From: Frankia casuarinae
Lineage (GTDB): Bacteria > Actinomycetota > Actinomycetes > Frankiales > Frankiaceae
NCBI RefSeq assembly: GCF_000013345.1
Contig: NC_007777.1
Span: 2,728,001-2,792,000 of the forward strand
Direction of reading: 5' to 3'
DNA: 64,000 nt
The notes under the pieces were generated by a model. It had not been told where the DNA came from. It worked only from the letters and a program-made list of their open reading frames with translations, and ran no database searches. Positions within the stretch are counted from its first letter, which is position 1, and each line of letters starts with the position of its first letter. A program made the position numbers and the translations under genes. Positions 42,221 through 52,252 of this stretch are shown here, piece by piece.

Positions 42221-43564
42221 TTATCTTGCTGTCCTCGGGCGTCCGTCCGCGGCACCGCCGGCACCGCCGGCACCGCCGGGATCACCGGATTCGGCGTGGA
42301 TGCGGCCGCGGGTGGCTCGCAACGGGCGGCCACTCCCGCCCCACCGGTTCTGGATGATTTCCGCGGCGATGGAGACGGCCGTCTCCTCGGGCGTGCGCGC
42401 ACCCAGATCCAGTCCGATGGGTGAGCGCAGCCGGGCCAGGTCGGACTCGCTCACCCCGTCCTCGCGCAGCCGGCGCAGCCGGTCGGCGTGGGTGCGCCGC
42501 GACCCCATCGCCCCGACGTATCCGGCCGGGGAGCGCAGCGCCGCGCGCAGCACCGGGAGGTCGAATCTGGGGTCGTGGGTGAGGACGCAGATCACCGTGC
42601 GCGCGTCGACCTCGGTGCGGGCGAGGAACGCCGCCGGTCGCTCGCATACCACCTCGTGGGCGTCGGGGAAACGGCGAGGAGTGGCGAAGACCGGCCGCGC
42701 GTCGCACACCGTCACCCGGTAACCGAGGAAACGCCCGATGCGGACCACCGCGGCGGCGTAGTCGATCGCCCCGAAGACCAGCATCCGCGGCGGCGGCGCG
42801 AACGAACAGACGAACACCGGTACCGCGTCGAGTCGCCCCTGCCCGTGGAGACCCCCCTGCCCGTGGAGACCGTAGTGACGCAGGCCGCTGAGCCCGGCCG
42901 CGAGCATGCCACGGGCGTCGTCGACCGCGGTCACCTCGCACCCGGTCACCTCGCACCCGGACGAACCGAACGAACCGGCGGTCCGCTCCGGCCACACCGC
43001 GACCTGGCTGCCCAGCCGCTCGCCACCGACCACGGTCAGCAGCGCCACCGGCTCGTCGGCGGCGATCGCCGCAAGGACCGCGTCGAGCGGCAATGGCCCC
43101 GGGTCCGACTGACCCGGCGGGGGCGACAGATCTGACACGTCCGGCAGGTGCGGCAGGTGCGGCAGGTGCGGCAGGTGCGGCAGGTGCGGCAGGTGCGGCG
43201 TAACAACCAGATCGATGACGCCGCCGCAGGTAAGTCCGACGGCGGCCACGTCGTCATCGCGGATCCCATAGGTCTCGAAGGCCGGCGTCCCCGTGCGGAC
43301 CACCTCGGCGGCCGCCTCGTACACGGCGCCCTCCACGCAGCCGCCGGACACACTGCCGACGACCTCGCCATCGGCAGCCACAGCCATCGCCGCGCCCGGC
43401 TGGCGCGGCGCGCTGCCCCGGACATCGACGACCGTGGCCACCGCGAACGCGGTGCCCGCCGCCCGCCACCGGCGCAGGGTGCCGGCGATCTCGCGCACCA
43501 CCCCCACCTCCCCCGCCGACCGGGCGAACCCGCGGGCACGCGCGCCCCCGAGCCCTGGCGTCAC
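42221..43564 (-). CDS. XdhC/CoxI family protein
   Basis: The 447-aa protein has the XdhC N-domain (FAVATVVDVRGSAPRQPG, GSVSGGCVEGAVYEAA with a conserved Cys, GLTCGGVIDLVV) and the Rossmann C-domain (PRMLVFGAIDYAAAVVRIG, YVGAMGSRRTHADRL). XdhC inserts sulfurated molybdenum cofactor into xanthine dehydrogenase-type enzymes. In-frame repeats interrupt it: six HLP tripeptides near residue 123, GLHGQG twice and GGA at the C-terminus. No dehydrogenase subunits are adjacent. Confidence 0.85.
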   Translation of the reverse strand: MTPGLGGARARGFARSAGEVGVVREIAGTLRRWRAAGTAFAVATVVDVRGSAPRQPGAAMAVAADGEVVGSVSGGCVEGAVYEAAAEVVRTGTPAFETYGIRDDDVAAVGLTCGGVIDLVVTPHLPHLPHLPHLPHLPHLPDVSDLSPPPGQSDPGPLPLDAVLAAIAADEPVALLTVVGGERLGSQVAVWPERTAGSFGSSGCEVTGCEVTAVDDARGMLAAGLSGLRHYGLHGQGGLHGQGRLDAVPVFVCSFAPPPRMLVFGAIDYAAAVVRIGRFLGYRVTVCDARPVFATPRRFPDAHEVVCERPAAFLARTEVDARTVICVLTHDPRFDLPVLRAALRSPAGYVGAMGSRRTHADRLRRLREDGVSESDLARLRSPIGLDLGARTPEETAVSIAAEIIQNRWGGSGRPLRATRGRIHAESGDPGGAGGAGGAADGRPRTAR

Positions 43565-43852
43565 CCGTCACGATAGAAGCCGGCAAGGGCCGCACAGGGA
43601 CCTGACAGTCGCGATCATCACCGGTGCGGGCGGCACGTTCCGCTCCAGCATGGCGGACGCCGCAACGCCGTGTCCCGATCCACCCGGCCCTGCTGGCTGC
43701 ATCCCGCAACCCAAGCCGTCCCGCCACGCGTGTCCGCCTAATTACGACATCCACCGTAATTCGAAGAGCCGAACTGTTCCGCGTCCAGACCTGTCGTACG
43801 ATGAATCCGCAACGAATTCTCCTTCTACGAGAAGGACCAGGAAACCGAGACC

Positions 43853-44362
43853 ATGACCACTATTGCTACCGAGGAACGTATCTCCTGGCAGCGCGCGACC
43901 ATCGAGGAGCACATCCGCCAGGAGAACGCCAAGGATTGGAAGAAGGTCTACGACACCTTCCTGCGCGACGAGCGTGCCTTCTACGACGTCGTCCCGATGA
44001 ACGCCCGCTACGAAGGCATCCGCGGTGTGCAGGACTTCTACGAAATGCTCGCCCTTGCCCTACCGGACTTCATCATCACTGTTACCGGAGAATACGACCT
44101 CCCCGGTTACTCCTGGCGAGAGGTGACCCTGGTAGGGACACATCAGGGCGAGTTCGCCGGCATTGCCCCTCGGGGTCGTCCGGTTCGTTTCGAAGGCGTT
44201 GTGCTCTACATCTTCAGCGGCCAGGAACCGGGCAAAATCATTGCCGAGCGCGCGTACTGGGACAACGACTCGATCTTCCGTCAGATGAAGGGGGAGACCG
44301 ACGCTCCGCGCGGCGGCGTGGGCCTGACCGACCGCGAACCCATCCGAGCGGCCATCGCCTGA
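43853..44362 (+). CDS. SnoaL-like NTF2-fold protein
   Basis: The 169-aa product fits the SnoaL/NTF2 alpha-beta cone: an N-terminal helix (RATIEEHIRQENAKDWKKVY), GVQDFYEMLALALPDFII, TLVGTHQGEFAGIAPRGRPV and VVLYIFSGQEPGKIIAERAY. Members act as small hydrolases, cyclases or binding proteins. The ribosome site is in GAGAAGGACCAGG, about 17 nt upstream. The gene stands alone. Confidence 0.8.
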   Translation: MTTIATEERISWQRATIEEHIRQENAKDWKKVYDTFLRDERAFYDVVPMNARYEGIRGVQDFYEMLALALPDFIITVTGEYDLPGYSWREVTLVGTHQGEFAGIAPRGRPVRFEGVVLYIFSGQEPGKIIAERAYWDNDSIFRQMKGETDAPRGGVGLTDREPIRAAIA

Positions 44363-44521
44363 CCCAAAATCCGCGGGCAGGGCACGCCCTCGTCGCGAGC
44401 GCCGCCACACCTCTCCCTGAACCCGGCCCCTCAAACGCGACCCCTCCCTAAAACCGGCAGCATCCCCGCCAGGATGCCGCCAACCAGGCAAAACGGCGGC
44501 GTTCAGGGCACCGGGGGCGGC

Positions 44522-45448
44522 TCAGGGGGCCGGATGCAGCTCCGTGCGCAGCTCGTGGCTGCCGTCCGGCCGGGAGGCCTCGTAGTACAGCCGCCGGCCG
44601 CCGTCCGGGAGCTCGACCACGCTGACGTAGCGCAGGGCGCCGTCCCCGTCCGGACAGACCGCGACCGGCTCGGTGCCGACCGCGTGGAACCGGTCGACGG
44701 TCACCCCGACGGCGAGACCGGTGCGTTCCGCCCAGTTCTCCGCCGCGGTGGCCCGACCGTCGTACAGGGCGACCGGCTGGGAGCCGCCCGTGAGCACGGA
44801 ACTGATCCGCACGCCGCGGGCGTCCCAGCAGCCGGGGCGGGGCGCCAGCGCCGTTCCAGTCCAGGTCCAGGTCACGCCGTCCGGGCTCGTGGCGTGGCGG
44901 CTGTCCATCCGGTCCGTCGCCAGCGGGTCGTCGAGCAGATGGCAGGAGGCCCACAGATGCCACTGCCCGTCGTAATGGACCACGACCGGGTCCTTGACGG
45001 CGAGGCTGGCCGGATCGCCGGGCAGGACGGTACGGCGGCGGGCCGGGTCGAACGCCGCGGGGTCGTCGGCCTCCAGCAGGTCCACCCACCAGTGCGGGCT
45101 GCCCGCAGCCGCGCAGCTCACATAGAGCCGCCATGATCCCTGCGGGGTCACCACCAGAGCGGGCCGCTCCAGGCTCTCGGCTCCGAACGGGTCCCGGGGC
45201 ACGACGGCGATCTCGGTGAAGTTCTCCCCGTCGGTGGAGCGGGCGATGACGACGCCGAAGCCCCGGCCGATCCCAACGGGACGGCGCAGCCGATAGGCCA
45301 GGTAAAATACGCCGCCCACCGCGATGGCGCACGGCGCGCCGGCCCAGTACCCCGGGCCGTCACCGGGCGGCGCGACCACGGTCACGGCGGGCCTCAGCCC
45401 GGGGAGCGGTACGGCCGTCGCCGCCAAGTGCTGTTTGCTCACTACCAC
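44522..45448 (-). CDS. Five-bladed beta-propeller, glycosidase-like
   Basis: The 308-aa protein has repeated blade motifs: [57 protein letters not shown] and [15 protein letters not shown]. These resemble GH43/GH32/GH62-type propellers, with Asp/Glu in the expected places. No signal peptide is clear. A glycan hydrolase or phosphorylase role is inferred. Confidence 0.7.
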   Translation of the reverse strand: MVVSKQHLAATAVPLPGLRPAVTVVAPPGDGPGYWAGAPCAIAVGGVFYLAYRLRRPVGIGRGFGVVIARSTDGENFTEIAVVPRDPFGAESLERPALVVTPQGSWRLYVSCAAAGSPHWWVDLLEADDPAAFDPARRRTVLPGDPASLAVKDPVVVHYDGQWHLWASCHLLDDPLATDRMDSRHATSPDGVTWTWTGTALAPRPGCWDARGVRISSVLTGGSQPVALYDGRATAAENWAERTGLAVGVTVDRFHAVGTEPVAVCPDGDGALRYVSVVELPDGGRRLYYEASRPDGSHELRTELHPAP

Positions 45449-45625
45449 GCGGCAACCCTACCGGCCGGGTAAGGATGACGAACGTTCCGTTCACGCCGTC
45501 CTGCCCTGACCGCTACTATCTTGAGGTCCCCGGTCGGATTACTGGAGTATGCGAGGTACGTACCCCGGGGCCGCCCACCGACCCCAGTCGCTTACCGACC
45601 CCAGTCGTCCAGGAGCGCCCGTCAT

Positions 45626-46561
45626 ATGGCCCTTCCCGACTTCCTCGTGATCGGCGTGCCGAAAGCCGGAACGACGGCGCTGCACGCGGCACTCGTCCGA
45701 CACCCGGCGCTGTTCCTCCCGTCGGTGAAGGAGCCGAAGTTCTTCCTGTCGCAGGGGCCGCCGCCGGCCCGGGGCGGCCCCGGTGACGCCCAGACGTACC
45801 AGGAGCACGTGTGGCGGCGGGCCGACTACGAAGCGCTGTTCGATGCCGCTCCGGCGGGGACGCTCAAGGGCGAGGTCACTCCGTTCTACCTCTACGACCT
45901 GGACGCCCAGAACCGGATCAGGCGGCTCCTGCCGAAGGCGCGGATCATCGTCATGCTGCGCAACCCGGTCGACCGCGCACATTCGAACTGGACCCATCTG
46001 TGGGCGGCGGGGCTGGAGTCGGAACGTGACTTCGTCCGGGCCTGTGCTCTGGAGCGTGAGCGCCGGGACGCCGGCTGGGCCCAGTTCTGGCACTACGTCT
46101 CCCTCGGCCTGTACGGGGAGCAGCTCAGCCATCTGTTCACCCTGTTCTCCCGCGACCAGGTCCTGCTGCTGCGCTACCGGGACCTGCGCGACTCCCCCGC
46201 CGCCACGCTGGACCGGGTCTGCGAGTTCCTCGGCGTCGAGACGGGTCTGGTGGACCTGGTGCCCGCCGAGAACGTCACGCCGTTCGTCGCGGACACCCCC
46301 GTGAACAGCGTGCTGCGCGCGGCGCTACGCACCGGCGGGCGGATCGGGCACCACTTCCCGGTTCCCGCGCGCAGGACCTTCCGCGGTCCGCTGCTCACCG
46401 CGTTGCAGCGGCAGAAGGGCGGACGCCCGAAGCTCACCGCCGAGCAGCACCGCGCCGTGCTGCCGTACTTCGTCGACGACATCGCCCGCCTCGAAGAGAT
46501 CACCGGCCTGTCCTACGTCGACTGGCTCACCGTGGGCCTCGAACCCGAGATCATCGACTGA
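45626..46561 (+). CDS. PAPS-dependent sulfotransferase
   Basis: The 311-aa protein has the PAPS-binding 5' loop IGVPKAGTTALHAAL, the 3'-phosphate segment IIVMLRNPVDRAHSNWTH, and a typical C-terminal part (LEEITGLSYVDWL). Its substrate may be a cell-surface sugar or lipid. AGGAG at 45611-45615 supports ATG 45626. Frankia genomes commonly carry many such enzymes. Confidence 0.85.
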   Translation: MALPDFLVIGVPKAGTTALHAALVRHPALFLPSVKEPKFFLSQGPPPARGGPGDAQTYQEHVWRRADYEALFDAAPAGTLKGEVTPFYLYDLDAQNRIRRLLPKARIIVMLRNPVDRAHSNWTHLWAAGLESERDFVRACALERERRDAGWAQFWHYVSLGLYGEQLSHLFTLFSRDQVLLLRYRDLRDSPAATLDRVCEFLGVETGLVDLVPAENVTPFVADTPVNSVLRAALRTGGRIGHHFPVPARRTFRGPLLTALQRQKGGRPKLTAEQHRAVLPYFVDDIARLEEITGLSYVDWLTVGLEPEIID

Positions 46562-46577
46562 CGAGATCATCGACTGA
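46546..46577 (+). repeat. 16-bp duplication of a stop-codon end
   Basis: CGAGATCATCGACTGA occurs twice in tandem. The first copy is the end of the sulfotransferase gene including its stop codon; the second is its direct repeat. Confidence 0.85.
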
Positions 46578-46608
46578 CAGGGCCGGCGACCGGCGGGGCC
46601 GGCCGAGG

Positions 46609-47019
46609 TCAGCCGAGTGATCGTGGGTCGGCGGGCACGTCAACGGCGTGGGCGCGCAGCGCCTCCAGCGGGATGACCTCCAGGGCGCGTTCGTGCGTCG
46701 AGGCCAGCACGACAGGCGCGGCGGCCCCCGCCTCATAGGCCTGCAGCCACCGTACCGCGACCACGCACCAGCGGTCACCCGGGCGCAGGCCGGGGAAGGA
46801 GTACTCGGGTCGGGGCGTCGACAGGTCGTTGCCGACCTGCCGCTGGTGCCGTAGGAACTCGGTGGTGACCACCGCGCACACGGTATGGCTACCGAGATCC
46901 TCCGGACCGGTGCTGCAGCACCCGTCGCGGTAGAAGCCGGTCACCGGATCGGTGCCGCAGGGCTCCAGTTCCCCACCGAGAACGTTCCGTTCATCTGCCA
47001 CATCGACAGTTTCTCCCAC
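46609..47019 (-). CDS. DUF2237 family protein
   Basis: The 136-aa protein has the full family signature: NVLGGELEPCGTDPVTGFYR, DGCCSTGPEDLGSHTVCAVV, TEFLRHQRQVGNDLSTP and FPGLRPGDRWCVVAVRW. The conserved Cys residues suggest a metal or redox site. Function is unknown. The start is GTG 47019. Confidence 0.88.
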   Translation of the reverse strand: MGETVDVADERNVLGGELEPCGTDPVTGFYRDGCCSTGPEDLGSHTVCAVVTTEFLRHQRQVGNDLSTPRPEYSFPGLRPGDRWCVVAVRWLQAYEAGAAAPVVLASTHERALEVIPLEALRAHAVDVPADPRSLG

Positions 47020-47068
47020 TCGTCCGGTGGCGACACGGCAACCACCCGGATCGGGCCCGCGAGGTCGC

Positions 47069-49255
47069 TCACCGCAGCTGTGCGGGCAGCGCGTCGGCGT
47101 GCACGACGGTGAGGGCGCTCACGGCGCGGGTGAGGACGACATAGAGCCGGCGCAACCCCTGCAACAGCCACGCCTCACCCGCCACGATCGCGGCGGGTTC
47201 CACCACGATGACATGGTCGAACTCCAGTCCCTTGGCGAGCGAGGCGGGCACGAGGCAGGCCCGCCCGGGTGGGGTGTCCCCGTCGAGCGGGACGATCGGC
47301 ATCGGCAGCCGCGCGGCGTCCAGCGCCGCCGCGAGTGCCGCCACCTCCCGGTCGGCGACGATGATCGCCAGCGAGCCGGGGTGCGGCAGGGTCCGGCGGG
47401 TGTGGTCGACCACCGCGGCGGTGAGCCCCTGCGGGGTGGTTGGGGCCGTCGTCAGCGCGCCGCGCGTGGTCCGCGCCGAGGTCGCCGGACGCAGATCCGG
47501 GGCGATGTGGCGCAGGAGCCGGTTCGCGAAGTCGAGGATCTCCGCGGGCACCCGGTAACCGCGGGTCAGCACCTCCAGGTGCGCCGTGGGTTTGCCGAGA
47601 TGGGCCAGCAACGTCGGCCACGAGGTCGCGGCCCAGCTGGTGGTGCCCTGGGCGATGTCCCCGAGGACGGTGGCGGAGCCGTCCGCGCAGCGGCGGCCGA
47701 GCGCGCGGCACTGCATCGCGGAGAGGTCCTGCGCCTCGTCGATGATCACGTGCCCGAAGCCCGGTCCGCTCTCGATGAGGTCCCGGGCCTCATCGACGCA
47801 GAACGCGTCGGCGAGCGACCAGCGCGCCGTCCGGACCCCGCCCCGCGGTGCGCCGGTCAGCAGCAGGCGCTGTTCGTCGTCGGTGAGCACCCCGTCGGCC
47901 GCCGACGCCAGGAACGCCGGGTCGGTGAGCAGGCGGTGCACCAGGCCCGGCGCGTCGGCCCGCGGCCAGACCGCCTCGACGGCCTCGCGGACGGCCCGGC
48001 CGCGGGCGAGGGTGCGCAGCGCCCCGTCGGTGAAGAAGTGTCCGCTCGCCTCGGCCCGGCGACGGACAGACTCGGCGATCCGGCCGGCCAGGCGTGCCCG
48101 GGCGGTACCGTAGCGCAACGCGCCCGCGCCCAGCTGCGCGATCAGGTCGGCGGCCAGGTCCACGAACTCGTCGGCGCCGACCGTCCACCGGCCGACCCGG
48201 GTGTCCACGGAGACCGGCCGGGTGGGCGGGCGGATCGCCCCGTGCAACGCCCGACGGATCACCGTCGCCATCCGGGCGTCGCCCTTGAGCGCGGCCACGT
48301 CGTCGGGGTCCGTGCCGCGCACGGCGACCGCGCCCACCACGTCGTCGAGGGTGCTGTGCCGCACCGTGAACTCCCCGAGGGAGGGCAGCACCGCGGCGAT
48401 GTAGCCGAGGAAGGCGCGGTTGGGGCCGACGACGAGTACCCCGCAGCGCCGCAGCTGCTCACGGTGGGCGTAGAGCAGATAGGCGGCCCGGTGCAGCCCC
48501 ACGGCGGTCTTTCCCGTCCCCGGGGCGCCCTGGACGCACACGCTCACGGCGAGATCCGCCCGGACGATCTCGTCCTGCTCGGGTTGGATCGTCGCAATGA
48601 TGTCGCGCATCGGCCCGGTGCGGGGCCGTTCGATCTCCCGGTCCAGCAGGTCGCCGGCCGGCCCGGTCGCCTCCCCCGCCGGCTCTCCCGCCGCCGCCGG
48701 CTCTCCCGCCGCCGTCCCCGCCCCCGAGCGGCGGGGGATGAGCGGTTCGTCCTCGAACGCGGTGAGCTCCGCCCCGTCGTAGCCGAACCTGCGTCGGACC
48801 GTGAGCCCCATCGGGTCGCCCGGATGCGCCCGGTAGAACGGCCGGGCGACCTCGGTGCGCCAGTCGACGACCAGCGGATCGTCCCCGGCAGCCTCGCGCA
48901 CGTGCCGCCGCCCGAGGTAGAAGCGCTGGCCGGGGCCCCGGGGCGCGTCGGGCCCGTAGTCGACCCGGCCGAAGAACAGCGGCGTCGAATGCTCCTGCTC
49001 GGTGAAGCTGGCGAGCCGCCGTTGCTTCGCCAGCTTCAGGTAGGCGTTCGTCACCTTGTCCACGACCGCGTCGCCCGCGGCAATCTCCGTTCCCTCGACC
49101 TCGGCCCGCATCCCCGCCAGCGCCCGCCGGCTGCGCCGGAGGTGCTCGCGTTCCGCGGCCAGCTCCGCGTCCGGTCCGGCCACATCGACAGCCACATCGA
49201 CGGCCAGGTCGACCGGATCCGCATCCGGTTCGGCGTTCATGCCGTCAATCATCAC
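47069..49255 (-). CDS. helR: HelD/HelR-type RNA polymerase-associated helicase
   Basis: The 728-aa protein has the N-terminal coiled coil of HelD-type proteins (AELAAEREHLRRSRRALAGM), FGRVDYGPDAP, Walker A VCVQGAPGTGKTAVGLHRA, Walker B GHVIIDEAQDLS, and UvrD-like C-terminal motor (YVVLTRAVSALTVVH). HelD and HelR release stalled RNA polymerase; HelR of Streptomyces protects against rifampicin. I did not find the rifamycin-associated element upstream. A TetR gene precedes it on the same strand. Confidence 0.86.
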   Translation of the reverse strand: MMIDGMNAEPDADPVDLAVDVAVDVAGPDAELAAEREHLRRSRRALAGMRAEVEGTEIAAGDAVVDKVTNAYLKLAKQRRLASFTEQEHSTPLFFGRVDYGPDAPRGPGQRFYLGRRHVREAAGDDPLVVDWRTEVARPFYRAHPGDPMGLTVRRRFGYDGAELTAFEDEPLIPRRSGAGTAAGEPAAAGEPAGEATGPAGDLLDREIERPRTGPMRDIIATIQPEQDEIVRADLAVSVCVQGAPGTGKTAVGLHRAAYLLYAHREQLRRCGVLVVGPNRAFLGYIAAVLPSLGEFTVRHSTLDDVVGAVAVRGTDPDDVAALKGDARMATVIRRALHGAIRPPTRPVSVDTRVGRWTVGADEFVDLAADLIAQLGAGALRYGTARARLAGRIAESVRRRAEASGHFFTDGALRTLARGRAVREAVEAVWPRADAPGLVHRLLTDPAFLASAADGVLTDDEQRLLLTGAPRGGVRTARWSLADAFCVDEARDLIESGPGFGHVIIDEAQDLSAMQCRALGRRCADGSATVLGDIAQGTTSWAATSWPTLLAHLGKPTAHLEVLTRGYRVPAEILDFANRLLRHIAPDLRPATSARTTRGALTTAPTTPQGLTAAVVDHTRRTLPHPGSLAIIVADREVAALAAALDAARLPMPIVPLDGDTPPGRACLVPASLAKGLEFDHVIVVEPAAIVAGEAWLLQGLRRLYVVLTRAVSALTVVHADALPAQLR

Positions 49256-49359
49256 CGAGCACCCCTTTCTTAACTCGGTAAGGAATACTATCCGGACGAA
49301 GGCGGCACTCCCCGCCGCAACCCGCGATCATGAAGGAACAGTCAGGACATGGCAGGCAC

Positions 49360-49995
49360 TCAGGCGTAGTCGGGGAGGGCACGCCGCAGGGCGCGGAACG
49401 CCTGATGCGCGGCGGCAAGCGCGTCCGGGAACACCTGCGCGGCGGACCGTCCCTCCCCCAGCCGGGCCCAGTTCTCCCGGGCCAGCACCCGCCGGACGGC
49501 GATGATCTGCGCGGCAGCCAGCCGGGCCGCGAGCTCGCCGGCCGCCGGCACCGCCGCGGCCAGCGCGGCGGCGAGGGCATCCTCATCCTGCCCGGTGTGC
49601 TGGGCCAGCCTGCCGAGCAGACTCGGGGTGGAGAAGACCATGCCGTGGTAGGCGAGCACCTCGCGGTCGTCGTTCAGACCGGTGACCGGCTCCCGGCGCT
49701 CGAGCCCGGCGGCGAGATGTTCCTCGATGGCGGCCAGCGGCGAACTGCCCGCCGGGCGCTGCGCCACCACCCGGGCGAACTCCCCACGATGGTCGAGGAT
49801 CCGGTGCAGGACCAGGTCCTCCTTGCTCGTGAAGTAGGTGAACAGCGTCGGCTTCGACACCCCGGCCGCCGCTGCGACCTCCGCCACCGACACCGCACCG
49901 AAGCCGCGGTCGAGGAACAGCGCGATGGCCGCCGCGGACAGCGCGTCGTGGGTGCGCCGCTTCTTGCGCTCACGCCGGCCGGCGGGCTCGCACAT
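49360..49995 (-). CDS. TetR family regulator
   Basis: The 211-aa protein has the TetR HTH (RRERKKRRTHDALSAAAIAL, VAEVAAAAGVSKPTLFTYF) and an Ala-rich ligand-binding half. It lies 104 bp upstream of the HelR gene on the same strand. It could control that gene or the divergent VOC gene at 50184. Confidence 0.88.
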   Translation of the reverse strand: MCEPAGRRERKKRRTHDALSAAAIALFLDRGFGAVSVAEVAAAAGVSKPTLFTYFTSKEDLVLHRILDHRGEFARVVAQRPAGSSPLAAIEEHLAAGLERREPVTGLNDDREVLAYHGMVFSTPSLLGRLAQHTGQDEDALAAALAAAVPAAGELAARLAAAQIIAVRRVLARENWARLGEGRSAAQVFPDALAAAHQAFRALRRALPDYA

Positions 49996-50183
49996 TCGAT
50001 CAATCTAGCAAGGGCTGATCCGCCCCGCCGGGACGGACGGCACCGGCCGCCGGGCCCGGGAACAACGGGAACAACGGGACGCTACGCGACGTGGACGAAG
50101 GGGCGCCGCCGCGGGTCGCTCTCGGCCTCCCGCAGCACCTCGCGGGTGACGACGGCGGTCCGCAGGCGGGGCAGACTCGCCGG

Positions 50184-50633
50184 ATGGAGGTTCTCAGTAG
50201 CCGCATCCTGCTCCGGCCCACGGATCCGCAGCGCAGTCATCACTTCTACCGCGAGACCCTCGGGCTGGCGGTCTACCGCGAGTTCGGGCCGCCGGAGGAA
50301 CCCGGGCTGGTGTTCTTCCTCGGCCAGGGCCTGTTGGAGGTGTCCGGGCGCTCGCCGCGGCCGGCACGGCCGGTGGGCGCGGACGGGGAACCGGCGGGCA
50401 CGGGCCGGGAACCAGTGAGGACGGCGCGGCTCTGGCTGCAGGTGCGTGACCTGGCAGCCGAACACGCCCGGTTGAACGCGGCGGGTGTCGTCATCACCCG
50501 GGAGCCGCGGCGTGAGCCGTGGGGACTCGACGAGATGTGGATCGAGGATCCGGACGGCGTCCCGATCGTGGTCGTGGAGATCCCGCCCGATCATCCCCTG
50601 CGCCGGGACCGGAGATCCCTCGCCGACGGCTGA
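50184..50633 (+). CDS. VOC/glyoxalase superfamily protein
   Basis: The 149-aa protein has two beta-alpha-beta-beta-beta units: ILLRPTDPQRSHHFYRETLG, PGLVFFLGQGLLEV and ARLWLQVRDLAAEHARLNAA, EMWIEDPDGVPIVVVE. It may be a dioxygenase, glyoxalase or antibiotic-binding protein. Its 3' end overlaps the convergent histidine kinase gene by 43 bp. Confidence 0.82.
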   Translation: MEVLSSRILLRPTDPQRSHHFYRETLGLAVYREFGPPEEPGLVFFLGQGLLEVSGRSPRPARPVGADGEPAGTGREPVRTARLWLQVRDLAAEHARLNAAGVVITREPRREPWGLDEMWIEDPDGVPIVVVEIPPDHPLRRDRRSLADG

Positions 50634-52246
50634 CGCGCGGGCCCGTCGGGACGGCGGGGCTCACCCGGACGACCCGGTGCACCCTCGCCGGCGGCGGACC
50701 GGGAGGCCAGGCTCGCCGACGGCGGACCGGGAGGCCAGGCGGTCGCAGGCAGGGTGACGGTGACGACCGCGCCGCCGTCCGGACAGTTGGCCGCCTCGAC
50801 GGTGCCGCCGTGTGCACTGATGATCGCGGCGACGATCGCGAGACCCAGCCCGGCACCGCCGTGGTCCCGGGTGCGGGCGGTGTCCGCGCGACGGAACCGT
50901 TCGAACACGTACGGCAGGAACTCGGGAGGGAACCCGGGGCCGCGGTCGCGGATCTGCACGATGACGACCTCGCCCGGCCCGTCCACACCCACCCACGGCC
51001 CGACGACCCGCCGCGGTGTGCGGCATCCCCGCAGCTCGACGACGCTGCCCGCGGGTGCGTGACGCGCGGCGTTGGCAAGCAGGTTGTCGACCGCCCGCCG
51101 GAGCATGTCCCCGTCGCCGAGGACCTCCAGCGGCCGCTGCGCGTCGGCGACGCCAAGCCGGAGTCGTAGCCCGCGCGCCTGGAGAAAGCCCGTCGCTGCC
51201 CGGGCGGAGCGGGTGAGTACCTCGTCGAGCGCGACCCGCCCCTGTCCGACGAGACCACCGTCCATCCGGGCGAGCGTGAGCAACGACTCGGCCAGCCGGA
51301 TGAGCCGGTCGGTCTCGTCCGAGACGTTGACGATCGCCTCGATCAGCTCCTCGCGCGTGCGACCGGGACGGGCGGCGAGCTCCAGCTCGGCCTTGAGCAC
51401 GGTCAGGGGCGTCCGCAGCTCGTGGCCGGCGTCGGCGACGAAGGCACGGTCCCGGGCACGGGCCGCGTTCAGCCGGCGGAGCAGGTCGTTCATCGTTCTG
51501 GCCAGAGCGGCGATCTCGTCATGGGTCGCGGGCACCGCCAGCTCGCCGTTCCTGCCGGCGGTGACCGGGTCGCCGCCACCGGCGGCGACCGGACCGGCGG
51601 CGACCACCTCCGCGGCCGCCATGGCGGCCGCCTGCCGGCGCATCCGCTCCACCGGCCGCAGCGCCGCCCCCGAGAGCAGCCAGGCGGCGAGGCCGGCCAG
51701 CGCGATCGTCGGAGCCGTCGCCACCACCATCACGTTGCGGACCCGGTCCTCGGCCCTGTCGGTGAGGTGCGTCGGCGTGCCGACGACCGCGATCATGGTG
51801 GCCCGGCCCGTGTGCACCGCCACGGCCAGGACGCGGACATCTCCGGTCGGCCTGATCCCGGTGCCGGCCCGCACTTCCCGGGTGACCAGGGTCGGCTGCG
51901 CCCGGGCCCGGGCGAGCTGGTCCGCGGTCAGCAGCGGCCGCGACCCGGCGTCCGGCGACGAGACGATCGGCGTCCCGTCCGCCCGGAGCACCTGGGCGAT
52001 CGATCCGCCGCCCACGAGCAGATCGGCCGCATCGGCTCGACCAACGCCCCCGGCGCCCCCGGGCCGGGCGGCATCAAACCGATCGGCGAGCCTGACCGTC
52101 AGCAGATCCGACCGGGTCCGCAGGTCGGCGTCAACGGAGTCCCGCAGGTTCACCCGGAGCAGCAGGTAGAACAGGACGCCAGCGACGGCGAGCACGATCG
52201 CGGTCCCCAGCGCGAACAGCAGGGTCAGCCTCACCCGGATCGGCAC
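50591..52246 (-). CDS. Sensor histidine kinase
   Basis: The 551-aa kinase has two membrane helices (LTLLFALGTAIVLAVAGVLF and MVVATAPTIALAGLAAWLL) around a sensor region. HAMP follows, with H-box AGHELRTPLTVL, N-box VDNLLANAARH, and G-boxes DRGPGFPPEF and GAGLGLAIVAAI. The C-terminus is a Pro/Arg-rich extension with a 27-bp in-frame duplication. Its regulator is 6 bp upstream. Confidence 0.9.
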   Translation of the reverse strand: MPIRVRLTLLFALGTAIVLAVAGVLFYLLLRVNLRDSVDADLRTRSDLLTVRLADRFDAARPGGAGGVGRADAADLLVGGGSIAQVLRADGTPIVSSPDAGSRPLLTADQLARARAQPTLVTREVRAGTGIRPTGDVRVLAVAVHTGRATMIAVVGTPTHLTDRAEDRVRNVMVVATAPTIALAGLAAWLLSGAALRPVERMRRQAAAMAAAEVVAAGPVAAGGGDPVTAGRNGELAVPATHDEIAALARTMNDLLRRLNAARARDRAFVADAGHELRTPLTVLKAELELAARPGRTREELIEAIVNVSDETDRLIRLAESLLTLARMDGGLVGQGRVALDEVLTRSARAATGFLQARGLRLRLGVADAQRPLEVLGDGDMLRRAVDNLLANAARHAPAGSVVELRGCRTPRRVVGPWVGVDGPGEVVIVQIRDRGPGFPPEFLPYVFERFRRADTARTRDHGGAGLGLAIVAAIISAHGGTVEAANCPDGGAVVTVTLPATAWPPGPPSASLASRSAAGEGAPGRPGEPRRPDGPARQPSARDLRSRRRG

Positions 52247-52252
52247 GTCGGG

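Noticed and set aside
43142-43195. CRISPR array in XdhC gene
   Set aside because: The 9-bp units are directly adjacent with no spacers and encode HLP in frame. They are simple tandem repeats.
49256-49359. Rifamycin-associated element before HelR
   Set aside because: I looked for the conserved inverted repeat upstream of the gene and did not see it in this interval.
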